A stretch of 46,467 bases of DNA from Micromonospora parastrephiae. GTDB lineage: Bacteria > Actinomycetota > Actinomycetes > Mycobacteriales > Micromonosporaceae. The position numbers and the translations under genes are program-made. Below are positions 28,542-36,872 of this stretch, in pieces. Below the pieces are notes generated by a model. That model was not told where the DNA came from, ran no database searches, and saw only the letters and a list, made by a program, of their open reading frames with translations. The stretch spans positions 1 through 46,467 of the forward strand of contig NZ_JAEVHM010000026.1 of the NCBI RefSeq assembly GCF_016802865.1. The letters run 5' to 3'. Every line of letters begins with the position of its first letter. Position 1 is the first letter of the stretch.

Positions 28542-30746
28542 ATGACTGCCCCTGATGAGAACCGTTTCGACTGGCAAGCCGCCGAGAACGACCTAACCGA
28601 CCCGACCACCGGCCCGGATGCCGAGGTGGTCGACCTGGACGATGCCCGCGCCCGCCGGGTGCCCCGTCCCCGCCCGCCGGCCGACGCGGACGACACCGCC
28701 GAGGACGCCGAAACGGTCGACGACGGCCCGGAGCACCTCGGCGGACTGGTCGACGCGGCCGAGGACATCCCGCCCGAGGTGCTCGCCCGGCAGCGGGAGC
28801 GCCGGCCGATCCTGGCCGAGTGGGCGCGCTCGTGGCGCGGCCTGCGCGCAGCGGCGCGGCACCAATCGAAGGATGCCGGCTACGTGACCGCGTACCACGC
28901 GGTGCGGCTGCCGAAGTACGCGGCGAAAACCGTTGTATGGGCACCGGTTGGGCTGTTCCGCGGCCTCGGTCGGGCGTTGCACTGGGCCAGCGCCGAAGAG
29001 GGCAACTGGCACCTGCGGCAGGCCGCCGCGACCCGTGGTGAGGCGGACGTGTGGCTCAAGCTGGACGCCCGCCGGCAGCGCCAGAGCGTGTGGCGGTGGT
29101 GGGTGCTCGCCGCTGGTGCCGGCGCAACCGTCGCCGGGGCGATCGTTCTCACCCTCGGGCCGGCGTGGTGGCGCTATCTGGCGTTGGCGGTGGTGGTGCC
29201 GTTGCTGGCCACGCTCGGTCGACCGGCGGACAAGCCGCTGACCGACCGGGTTACCGAGGGCACCCGCTACCGCAAGCTGACCGCTGACCTCGTGCGGCGG
29301 GCGTTGACCTCGTTGCAGATGGCCGCGATCAACAGCGCGGTTGCCAAGGACCCGAAGGCGATCAGCTTCCCGGTCGACATCCACCGCGACGGCCCCGGGC
29401 ACCTCGCGGTGGTCGACCTCCCGTACGGGGTGGAGGCCGCCGAGGTGGTCGCCCGGCGGGGCCGGCTGGCCTCGGCGATGCGGCTGCCGCTGGATCAGGT
29501 GTGGCCCGAACCGGCACCCGGTCACACCGGGCGGTTGGCGTTGTGGGTCGGGTATGAGCCGGCGTCGCAGATGACTCAGCCACCGTGGCCGCTGCTGTCG
29601 GAGTCGGCGAAGGTGGACCTGTTCAAGGCGTTCCCGTTCGCCACCACCCCGCGTCTGGACGTGCTCGACGCCGAGCTGATGTTCCGCAACTGGCTCTTCG
29701 GTGGCCAGCCCGGTTCGGGTAAGACCTTCGCGCTGCGCACGCTGCTGCTGGCCGCGTCGCTGGACGCGCGCGCCGAGATCCGAGGCTATGAGTTGAAGGG
29801 CGTCGGGGACTTCGCCGTCCTTGAGCAGGTCATGGCCGAGTACGGCAACGGCTTCGATGACGAAACCCTCGCCCGGTGCTTCGCGTTCATCGAGTGGCTG
29901 TACGAGGAGTGCCGCCGCCGCTCCAAGCGCATCGAGCACTACGCGAGGTTGGGCAAGGCCCCGGAGAACAAGGTCACGCCGGAACTGGCGTCGCTCAAGG
30001 GGTCCGGCCTTCACCCGCTGGTGGCCTGGTTCGATGAGCTGCAAGAGCTGATGACCAGCAAGTACGCCAAGGAATCCGGCGAGATCCTGGAGAAGGTCAT
30101 CAAGCTCGGGCAGGCGCTGGGCGTGATCATCCTGATCGGGACGCAGATCCCGGACAAGGACAGCTTGCCGACCGGCATCACCCGCAACGTCAACAGCCGG
30201 TTCTGCCTGTCGGTAGCTGACCAGACGGCTAACGACATGATCCTCGGGACGTCGGCGTACAAGCAGGGCTACCGGGCGACGGTGTTCGTGCCGGTCGACG
30301 AGGCCGGGTGGGGCATCCTGCGCGGCTTCGGCCCGAAGCCCTCGGCGGTGAAGTCGTACAAGGTCGACAACATCAAGGCCGCGCAGATCGTCACCCGCGC
30401 CGTCGCGCTGCGCCAGGCCGCTGGCACCCTGCCCAAGCCGGACGAGCAGACCCGCGAGGTGGCCCCAGTCGCGGACGTCCTCGGCGACCTCGCGCGTGTG
30501 TGGCCGGGCGACGAAAAGGCGGTGTGGAACGAGACGCTGTGTGCACTGCTGGCCGAGCTGCGGCCCGACGTGTACGGCGGGTGGGAGGCTGCGCAGCTCA
30601 CCACCGCGCTCAAGCCGCACCCGCTGGTGAAGGTCGGCGACGTGGGGCGGCGTATCGACGGTAAGGCGACCACCCGGCGCGGCATCAAGCACCCCGACGT
30701 GCTCGCCGCGATTGCGGAGCGTGACCGGAAGCGGTCTGCCGGCTGA
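28542..30746 (+). CDS. traB: TraB/TraSA-type FtsK-SpoIIIE DNA translocase
   Basis: 734 residues. It is the conjugation motor of actinomycetes, moving double-stranded DNA between mycelial cells as a single protein. An acidic, disordered N-terminus (1-90) precedes two membrane helices near residues 188-225 (WWVLAAGAGATVAGAIVLTL and YLALAVVVPLLATLG). The motor has Walker A GGQPGSGKT at about 386-394 and Walker B LVAWFDEL near 493. The C-terminal 70 residues form a winged helix (LVKVGDVGRRIDGKATTRRG) comparable to the FtsK gamma domain that reads the clt repeats. ATG follows GGAGG. The first candidate clt lies just downstream. Confidence 0.93.
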   Translation: MTAPDENRFDWQAAENDLTDPTTGPDAEVVDLDDARARRVPRPRPPADADDTAEDAETVDDGPEHLGGLVDAAEDIPPEVLARQRERRPILAEWARSWRGLRAAARHQSKDAGYVTAYHAVRLPKYAAKTVVWAPVGLFRGLGRALHWASAEEGNWHLRQAAATRGEADVWLKLDARRQRQSVWRWWVLAAGAGATVAGAIVLTLGPAWWRYLALAVVVPLLATLGRPADKPLTDRVTEGTRYRKLTADLVRRALTSLQMAAINSAVAKDPKAISFPVDIHRDGPGHLAVVDLPYGVEAAEVVARRGRLASAMRLPLDQVWPEPAPGHTGRLALWVGYEPASQMTQPPWPLLSESAKVDLFKAFPFATTPRLDVLDAELMFRNWLFGGQPGSGKTFALRTLLLAASLDARAEIRGYELKGVGDFAVLEQVMAEYGNGFDDETLARCFAFIEWLYEECRRRSKRIEHYARLGKAPENKVTPELASLKGSGLHPLVAWFDELQELMTSKYAKESGEILEKVIKLGQALGVIILIGTQIPDKDSLPTGITRNVNSRFCLSVADQTANDMILGTSAYKQGYRATVFVPVDEAGWGILRGFGPKPSAVKSYKVDNIKAAQIVTRAVALRQAAGTLPKPDEQTREVAPVADVLGDLARVWPGDEKAVWNETLCALLAELRPDVYGGWEAAQLTTALKPHPLVKVGDVGRRIDGKATTRRGIKHPDVLAAIAERDRKRSAG

Positions 30747-30756
30747 CCCGCCGTCA

Positions 30757-30810
30757 GGGTGCTAGCGCTAGCGGCCCGTCCTGCTAGCGCTAGCACCCTC
30801 GCTAGCACCC
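30757..30810. repeat. GCTAGC palindrome cluster after traB (candidate clt)
   Basis: Five copies of GCTAGC in 46 bases. The first four build a perfect inverted repeat, arms GGGTGCTAGCGCTAGC (30757-30772) and its complement (30783-30798), around ten bases. A fifth half arm, GCTAGCACCC, follows at 30801. The position directly 3' of traB is where Streptomyces clt loci lie. A terminator role is possible too. Confidence 0.6.
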
Positions 30811-30888
30811 GATCCGAATCATGAGCTGCGACCTAGCAGATAGCAGCTCACGGCCGTTCGCACCCAAAAACCGGCCCGGGAGGCACTT

Positions 30889-31137
30889 GTGAACCCCCAC
30901 CTGACCGCCGCTATCGTCCTCGCCGCGATCCCCGCCCTGATCACGCTCGGTTACGCCATCGTGTGCTGGGTCAAGCCCGTCAAGACCTGCCAGCGGTGCG
31001 CCGGCAGCGGCCGCATCACCACCCGGGTCCTGCATCGGCCGCGTGCCTGCCGCCGCTGCGACCGAGGCCACCGGCTGCGCACCGGCCGCCGCGTCTACAA
31101 CCACTTTCACCGCCTGCGCGCCGAGGCGAACCGATGA
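30889..31137 (+). CDS. Small membrane protein with zinc-knuckle (Spd-like)
   Basis: 82 residues from GTG 30889 with GGGAGG five bases upstream. One membrane helix (residues 6-28, AAIVLAAIPALITLGYAIVC) is followed by a CQRCAGSGR...CRRCDRGHR zinc site similar to DnaJ-type knuckles and a basic tail. Probably a spread or transfer accessory protein. ATGA overlap with the next gene. Confidence 0.75.
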   Translation: MNPHLTAAIVLAAIPALITLGYAIVCWVKPVKTCQRCAGSGRITTRVLHRPRACRRCDRGHRLRTGRRVYNHFHRLRAEANR

Positions 31138-31424
31138 ACCGCCGCACCCGCGACGGACACACCGAGTGGTGCGGCAAAGACCACCGCTGCGGCCTCGGCG
31201 AACACCGATCCGAAGAGATCGTGGTCGACGTTGCCGGCCGCTCCCGCGCCGTCCTAGTCAGGGTGCGCACCGCCGCCGGCCGCGAGCACGCCGAGGTGCG
31301 CGTCAGGGTCGCGCTCGCCCCGACCGATCTGGCCGCTCGCCGGCAACTGGTCGGGCTGCTCGGCGACCTGCGACACGCGGTGACCCGGGCCGCGATCACT
31401 GCACGGCCGCGGCCGAGGCGGTGA
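31134..31424 (+). CDS. Hypothetical AICE protein
   Basis: 96 residues. The N-terminus has a possible metal site (HTEWCGKDHRCGLGEHRS), followed by a beta-rich segment (EEIVVDVAGRSRAVLVRVRT) and a C-terminal helix. The start overlaps the previous stop by four bases. Not recognised; a nucleic-acid-related accessory function is only a guess from its place before the primase. Confidence 0.65.
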   Translation: MNRRTRDGHTEWCGKDHRCGLGEHRSEEIVVDVAGRSRAVLVRVRTAAGREHAEVRVRVALAPTDLAARRQLVGLLGDLRHAVTRAAITARPRPRR

Positions 31425-31428
31425 CCCG

Positions 31429-32577
31429 GTGCCCGCCCGATGGCTGGCCGCGAGCGCGGTACTCGGCCGGCCGGTGACCGACGCCGAGGCATACCCGCAC
31501 ATCTGCGGTCGGCTGCTCGCCGCCGACAACGCGCGCAGCGGCCGGCCCGTCCTGCTACAGCGCCGCGACTGCGCCGCCTGCGCCCAAGGCCGACACGAAC
31601 GCCTCCACGGCCGCCCGCCGGCCGATCGCCTTACCACCTCACCCGCACCACCGGAGAGGACCCGCACCATGCCCGACAACCCACTGCTTACCGCCGCGCT
31701 CGCGCACGCCGCACGCGGCTGGCACGTCTTCCCGCTACGCCCCGACGACAAGCGACCCGCCTTCCCCGACCACGCTGGCGACGACTGCAACGGCCGCGAC
31801 CCGCGCTGCCGCGCTGCCGGTCACCACCTCGGGTGGGAACCTCGCGCCACCTGCGACCCCGACCGCATCCGCCGAGCATGGACCGCCCGCCCGTACGGGA
31901 TCGGGTTGGCCTGCGGCCCGTCCCGGCTGGTCGTGGTCGACCTCGATCGGCCGAAGGACGACACCACCGGCCCGACCGGGCTGGACACCCTCGCCGACCT
32001 GGCCGCCACACACGCCGCGCCCGTCGAACCGACGTACACGGTGACCACCGGGCGAGGCGGCACCCACCTCTACTACCGCCACCCCGACGACGGGCCGGAG
32101 CTGCGCAACACCGCCGGCACCCTCGGGCCGCTGGTCGACACCCGCGCCCACGGCGGTTACGTGGTCGCCGCCGGGTCGACGGTCAGCGGACGGCCGTACC
32201 GGGTCGACCTGGATACCGACCCTGCGCCGCTGCCCGGGTGGCTGGCCGCCCGGTTGGCCCCGGCGCCGCTCCCGCCGCAGCGCCCGGTGGTGGTGTCGCT
32301 GCCGACCGACCGCAGCGGCGCGTACGTACGGGCCGCGATCAGCCGAGAAGCCGACCGGGTAACGACTGCGCCGGCAGGGGAGCGCAACCGGGCGCTGTAC
32401 GTCGCTGCCGTGGCACTCGGGCAACTCACCGCCGGTGGGTCGCTCACCGCAGAGGACGCCAAAAGCGTGCTGGAACAAGCCGCAGCGCGGGCTGGGCTGG
32501 GCCACGTCGAGACGGCACGCACCATCCGATCCGGGCTGGCCGCCGGCAGCAAACGACCCCGGCAGGTAGCCGCATGA
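31429..32577 (+). CDS. Bifunctional DNA primase/polymerase (Prim-Pol)
   Basis: 382 residues from GTG 31429. The Prim-Pol domain begins at LTAALAHAARGWHVFPLRPD; catalytic features are VVVDLDRPKDD (acidic metal ligands) and TTGRGGTHLYYR (the conserved His). It probably starts replication of the excised element, as in AICEs of the Prim-Pol class. A second start, ATG 31669, has a better site (GGAGAGGA) and matches where the domain begins. However, the 80 codons before it have coding-type base use in the same frame without a stop, so I keep the longer form. ATGA overlap with the methyltransferase gene. Confidence 0.85.
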   Translation: MPARWLAASAVLGRPVTDAEAYPHICGRLLAADNARSGRPVLLQRRDCAACAQGRHERLHGRPPADRLTTSPAPPERTRTMPDNPLLTAALAHAARGWHVFPLRPDDKRPAFPDHAGDDCNGRDPRCRAAGHHLGWEPRATCDPDRIRRAWTARPYGIGLACGPSRLVVVDLDRPKDDTTGPTGLDTLADLAATHAAPVEPTYTVTTGRGGTHLYYRHPDDGPELRNTAGTLGPLVDTRAHGGYVVAAGSTVSGRPYRVDLDTDPAPLPGWLAARLAPAPLPPQRPVVVSLPTDRSGAYVRAAISREADRVTTAPAGERNRALYVAAVALGQLTAGGSLTAEDAKSVLEQAAARAGLGHVETARTIRSGLAAGSKRPRQVAA

Positions 32578-33283
32578 GCAGCGAACCCCTGAACGTGTTG
32601 GAACTGTTCGCCGGCATCGGCGGGCTGTCGCTCGGGTTGCAGCGGGCCGGCATGCGGATCGTCGGTCACGTCGAGATCAACCCGTTCTGCCGCGCCATTC
32701 TGCACAAGCACTGGCCGGAGGTCCCTTGCCATGACGACGTCCGCACTGCCCTCACCTGGTGGCGCTCACAGCCTCGACCCCGCGTCGATGTCGTCGCGGG
32801 TGGCTATCCCTGCCAGCCCGACTCCCTGGCCGGTCCCCGGCGCGGCACGACGACGAACGGTGGCTCTGGCCCGAGATGGCCCGCGTCATCCACGCTCTAC
32901 AGCCCCGATACGTCATCGGAGAGAACGTCCTCGGCCACCGCACCAGGGGACTTCGTTTCGTGCTCCGAGATCTCGAACGACTCGGATACACCACCCGTGC
33001 CGGCGTTGTCCGCGCTTGCGAGATGGGCACCCCACACCCACGACCCCGCCTGTTCGTCCTGGCCCACACCAACCGCCAGAGACGGCCGGCGCGGCGCTGG
33101 CTGGAACCGGCCAGGACGACCCCTGTCCGAGAGAGCCGGTGGCCCGCTGAACCCCGAGTGGGTCGAGTGGCTCATGGGCTTCCCGACCGGGTGGACCGCG
33201 TTACCGCCCTCGGAAACGCCGTCGTCCCCCCAGTCGCCGAGCGCATCGGCCGCATCGTCCTCGACCACCACGCAAGCAGGTGA
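32574..33283 (+). pseudogene. C5 cytosine DNA methyltransferase, frameshifted
   Basis: The 5' part encodes LNVLELFAGIGGLSLGLQRAG (motif I, AdoMet) and VVAGGYPCQP (motif IV, catalytic Cys). Near 32848 the homology jumps to another frame, which continues DERWLWPEMARVIHALQPR, VIGENVLG (motif VI), RPRLFVLAH (motif VIII) and TALGNAVVPPVAERIG (motif X) to the stop at 33281-33283. A single missing base explains this (GT-DDERWLW would be continuous). So the enzyme is inactive unless frameshifting occurs. The original frame stays open into the next gene. The enzyme would have modified element or host DNA against restriction. Confidence 0.85.
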
Positions 33284-33287
33284 CCCC

Positions 33288-34886
33288 ATGACACCAGCAC
33301 GGCTGCACCTGGTCACCGACCACCCCGACGCCACCAGCGAGCCGGCCTCGGGCGGCCCGCTGTGGGATGTTCCAGTGCCCCTGACCGGGCCGAGCGCCGC
33401 GCCGCCGCCGTTCCCAGTCGACGTGTTCCCCGCCTGGTTGGGCGACATGGTGACCGGCGTAGCCCGGTTCACCCAGACCGACCCTGCGATGGCCGGCACC
33501 CTCGCCGTCGCCGTGCTCTCCGCGTGCGCCGGTGGCCGCCTGGAGGTGGAGCCGGTCGGCGGGTGGCGGGAGCCGGTGAATGTGTTCGCCGCCGTCATTG
33601 CCGGCCCCGGGGAGCGGAAGTCACCTGTTCACCGGGCGATGACCGCGCCGCTGTTCGCCGCTCAGTCGACGTTGGGTGAGGCGATGCGGCCGCGGATCGC
33701 TGAGGCTGCGGCGCTGCGGGATATCGCCGACCGGCAGGCCGAGCAAGCCAAGGCGCAAGCGGCGAAGGCCAGCGACCCGGGTAAGCGGGACGAGGCCGCC
33801 GCCGAGGCGGTAGCCGCTGCTATCGCGGCCGAGGCGATCACCGTTCCCGGCCTGCCCCGCCTGATCGTGGACGACGCCACCCCGGAAGCCCTCATCGGGT
33901 TGATGGCCGCCAACGGCGGACGGATGGCGATCATCAGCGATGAAGGCGGGATCTTCGACACCCTCGCCGGTCGGTACTCCGGTGCCCCGAACCTTGACCC
34001 CTACCTGAAAGGCCATGCGGGGCAGCCGATGAGCAACGAACGGCAGACCCGAGAGGGTGCCTCGGTCGACAAACCAGCGCTGACCGTGTGCGTCATGGCG
34101 CAACCGACCGTGCTGCGCAAATTCGGCGGTAACGCCGACCTCGCCGGCCGAGGGCTACCGGCCCGGTTCCTGTTCGCCCTGCCCCGGTCCCTGGCGGGGT
34201 ATCGGTTGGTGGATACCGAGCCGGTGCCCGAGGCGGTAACGGCCGGCTACCGGCACCGGGTGCACGACCTGGCCGCCACCCTCGCCGAGTGGGAAGACCC
34301 CGCCGTGGTCACCCTCACCCCCGAGGCCGGGCGGGTGCGGCTGGCGGCTGCTCAGGAGGTGGAGGCGCAGCTACGGCCCGGCGGGACGCTGCACGACATG
34401 CGGGAGTGGGGCAACAAGCTCTCTGGCGCAACGCTGCGGCTGGCCGGGTTGCTGCACGTCGCGCACCACCCCGCCGACGCCTGGCGACGCCCGATCGACG
34501 CCGACCGGATGACCGATGCCGTGCGGCTGGCCGAGTTCTTCGCGGCGCACTACCGGGCCGCCCTCACCACCATCGGCAGTGATACGGCGATGGAGAACAC
34601 CCGGTACGTGCTCGGGGTGCTCACCACCAAGAGCATGACCACCTTCACCCGCCGGGAACTGCACCGCAAGGTGTCCCGCCGACTGCCGAAGTCCGACGAG
34701 GTGTCGGCGGTGCTCGCCGAGCTGGCCGCCCTCGGGTGGGTCCGCAACGGGCCGGACGGCCGCTACGAACTGCACCCCCGCGCCGTGGCCGAGGTGCCCG
34801 AAGGCGTTGACACGTTGACAACCGCACCCGACACCAACGTTTCCGCAGCTCAGAGCACCCGCGAGGGTGTCAACGGGGGGCGTTGA
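33288..34886 (+). CDS. DUF3987-type replication protein
   Basis: 532 residues from ATG 33288, five bases after the methyltransferase stop. DUF3987 features include FPAWLGDMVTGVARFTQTDP, the nucleotide-site-like VIAGPGERKSP, the long helical arm rich in Ala, Lys and Glu (about residues 125-180), LIVDDATPEAL, ISDEGGIFDTLAGRY and GLPARFLFALP. The C-terminal 100 residues form a winged helix (FTRRELHRKVSRRLPKSDEV). It is a probable helicase-like partner of the Prim-Pol. Its 3' end contains the first two GTTGACA motifs of the cluster described separately. Confidence 0.85.
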   Translation: MTPARLHLVTDHPDATSEPASGGPLWDVPVPLTGPSAAPPPFPVDVFPAWLGDMVTGVARFTQTDPAMAGTLAVAVLSACAGGRLEVEPVGGWREPVNVFAAVIAGPGERKSPVHRAMTAPLFAAQSTLGEAMRPRIAEAAALRDIADRQAEQAKAQAAKASDPGKRDEAAAEAVAAAIAAEAITVPGLPRLIVDDATPEALIGLMAANGGRMAIISDEGGIFDTLAGRYSGAPNLDPYLKGHAGQPMSNERQTREGASVDKPALTVCVMAQPTVLRKFGGNADLAGRGLPARFLFALPRSLAGYRLVDTEPVPEAVTAGYRHRVHDLAATLAEWEDPAVVTLTPEAGRVRLAAAQEVEAQLRPGGTLHDMREWGNKLSGATLRLAGLLHVAHHPADAWRRPIDADRMTDAVRLAEFFAAHYRAALTTIGSDTAMENTRYVLGVLTTKSMTTFTRRELHRKVSRRLPKSDEVSAVLAELAALGWVRNGPDGRYELHPRAVAEVPEGVDTLTTAPDTNVSAAQSTREGVNGGR

Positions 34887-34952
34887 CACCTCGACACCGC
34901 CTCTCACCTGCGAAAACATGACCGCACCTGCCGATTGTCAACGTGTCAACGC
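34804..34952. repeat. GTTGACA motif cluster (candidate origin or operator)
   Basis: Six GTTGACA motifs in 149 bases: a pair in 34804-34821, a convergent pair at 34868-34888, and a pair in 34935-34952. The outer pairs are perfect 18-bp inverted copies of each other. Confidence 0.65.
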
Positions 34953-35283
34953 TTCCCGGCCCCTCCCGGCCCGCACTCGCGCCGCCACCGGTCGATCGGC
35001 ACCCGGAAACGGCCCGCTGAGAGCCACACAGACGGTCAGGCCCTATGCCTTACCCCAGACCTGCCCGGATCTTGCCTCCACGGCGCTCTCAGCGGACCGC
35101 CCTACGCCGTTCTGCCGCACTGGCACCCCGACCCTCCACGGGCCACCGACGCCGACCGGAAGGCGCTCACCGCGCCAATCAGCCCGCAAGACACCTCGCT
35201 GAAACAGCCGCAACGCTGCCCGCCGCAACGCCGCGGCTTGTTCCAGCGCTCCACCTGCACCCCGCACGAGGGAGGCCCCGCCC
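34953..35283 (+). other. Gap upstream of xis with no supportable gene
   Basis: No open frame here has a ribosome binding site and recognisable protein features. It is GC-rich and may contain the xis-int promoter. Confidence 0.4.
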
Positions 35284-35484
35284 ATGACCGCGCGCCGCAC
35301 CCCGACCGGCAACCTGCTCACCCTCGCCGAAGTCCTAGACGAACTCCGCGTACCCCGGTCGACCTTCTTCCGCTGGAAGGCCACCGGCCGCGCACCCCGA
35401 ACCATCAAATACCCGAACGGCAGCCTGTACGTCCGCCGCCGCGACCTGGACAACTGGCTTAACGACCACGAAGAGGCAGCATGA
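35284..35484 (+). CDS. xis: Excisionase (MerR-like HTH)
   Basis: 66 residues. LLTLAEVLDELRVPRSTFFRWKATG is a helix-turn-helix of the excisionase/HTH_17 kind, followed by the wing YPNGSLYVRRRDLDNWL. It binds attL/attR to steer the integrase towards excision. ATG is preceded by GGGAGG, and the stop overlaps the int start by four bases. Confidence 0.88.
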   Translation: MTARRTPTGNLLTLAEVLDELRVPRSTFFRWKATGRAPRTIKYPNGSLYVRRRDLDNWLNDHEEAA

Positions 35485-36869
35485 CCAGCACCTACGACGT
35501 ACGCGTACACGGCATCCTCAAGAACCAACTCAGCAAGGGCTACTCCTACGTGGTCCGCTGGAAGGTGGCGGGCGAGCCGTTCCGCAAGACGTTCGCGACC
35601 CGCGCCCTGGCCGAGAGCTTCCGGTCAAAGCTGGTGGTGTCTCAGCGAGAAGGCGTCGCGTTCGACAAGGCCAGCGGCCTGCCCGAGCCCATGGCCCGCG
35701 CACTCAACGCCCGGTCGTGGTACGAGCACGCGGTGGCCTACGTTGACATGAAATGGCCCCGTGCATCGGCGAAGCACCGCAAGGGCATCGCCGAGACGCT
35801 GGCCACCATCACCCCGGCGCTTCTATCGACCGACCGAGGCGTGCCCAGCGACAAGGCGCTACGGGCCGCGCTCTACGGGTGGGTGTTCAACACGGCTCGC
35901 CGCGACGCTGGCGATCCGCCCGTTCACCTGGCCGCCGCCGTGCGCTGGCTCAAGGCCAACACCGTCGACCTATCCGCGCTCACCGATGCTGCGCTGGTGC
36001 GGAAGGTGCTCGACACGCTCGCTCTGCGGATGGATGGTGCCCCCGCCTCGGCGAGCACGATTGCCCGTAAGCGGGCAGTCTTCTCCGGTGCTCTCAAGTA
36101 CGCCGTTGAGCTGCGGCTACTCGACACGCACCCGATGACCCTGGTGAGCTGGACCGCCCCGAAGACAGCCGATGAGATCGACCGGGGAGCGGTGGTCAAC
36201 CCCGATCAGGCGCGAGCGCTGCTCGCCGAGGTCGGCCGAGCCGTGCCCGAGTTGGAGGCGTTCTTCGGATGCATGTACTACGCCGCCCTGCGCCCCGAAG
36301 AGGTGCTTCACCTGCGCGAAGACGAGTACGAGCGGCCCGCCCAGCCTGACGGGTGGGGCGTACTGCACCTGACCGGCTCGACGGTGGCCGTGGGTCGGGA
36401 CTGGGGCGACGGGGACGCCACGGCCGAGGACCGGGGGTTGAAGCACCGAGCGAAGGCCGCCACGCGGGACGTGCCGGTGCCGCCGCCGCTCGTGCGGCTA
36501 CTCGACCACCACGTCAAGGAGTACCCACCCGGATCGAACGGGAAGCTGTTTGTCACCCGGCGTGGTCCCGGCGGCCGGTACGTGCCCACCGCCGGCCAGC
36601 CGATCCCGAACAACACCTACGGGAAGGCGTGGCGCGACGCGCGGGCAAAGGTGCTCACGCCGGCACAACAGCGCTCCCCGCTGGCTCGCCGTCCGTACGA
36701 CCTGCGGCACGCCGCCGTGTCCCTCTGGCTCAATGCCGGAGTGCCGGCTACCCAGGTCGCTGAGTGGGCCGGGCACAGCGTGCACGTTCTCATGAGGGTC
36801 TACGCAAAGTGCGTCTACGGCCAGGAGGAAGCCGCCCGCCGCCGCATCGAAGCTGCGCTCGGACTCTAA
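35481..36869 (+). CDS. int: Tyrosine-type site-specific integrase
   Basis: 462 residues. An N-terminal SAM-like arm/core-binding domain leads into the catalytic domain: first Arg in YYAALRPEEVLHL (about 268), LRHAAVSLW (about 406), WAGHSV (about 430) and the nucleophile Tyr in VLMRVYAKC (about 439). All catalytic residues I can place are present. It integrates the element at the tRNA-Tyr 3' end, whose right copy begins 740 bases downstream. Confidence 0.95.
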   Translation: MTSTYDVRVHGILKNQLSKGYSYVVRWKVAGEPFRKTFATRALAESFRSKLVVSQREGVAFDKASGLPEPMARALNARSWYEHAVAYVDMKWPRASAKHRKGIAETLATITPALLSTDRGVPSDKALRAALYGWVFNTARRDAGDPPVHLAAAVRWLKANTVDLSALTDAALVRKVLDTLALRMDGAPASASTIARKRAVFSGALKYAVELRLLDTHPMTLVSWTAPKTADEIDRGAVVNPDQARALLAEVGRAVPELEAFFGCMYYAALRPEEVLHLREDEYERPAQPDGWGVLHLTGSTVAVGRDWGDGDATAEDRGLKHRAKAATRDVPVPPPLVRLLDHHVKEYPPGSNGKLFVTRRGPGGRYVPTAGQPIPNNTYGKAWRDARAKVLTPAQQRSPLARRPYDLRHAAVSLWLNAGVPATQVAEWAGHSVHVLMRVYAKCVYGQEEAARRRIEAALGL

Positions 36870-36872
36870 GCC

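Noticed and set aside
30757..30798. Reading the GCTAGC repeat as a plain traB terminator
   Set aside because: Possible, but there is no U tract and the extra fifth half arm outside the stem is not explained by a terminator, so I list it as a candidate transfer locus.
31440..32573. Upstream extension of the methyltransferase frame through the Prim-Pol gene
   Set aside because: It is the out-of-frame reading of Prim-Pol (Arg/Pro-rich); real coding in this frame begins at the ATG at 32574.
34867..35202. Gene between the DUF3987 gene and xis
   Set aside because: The frame is Pro/Thr/Arg-rich, lacks a ribosome binding site and overlaps the motif cluster.
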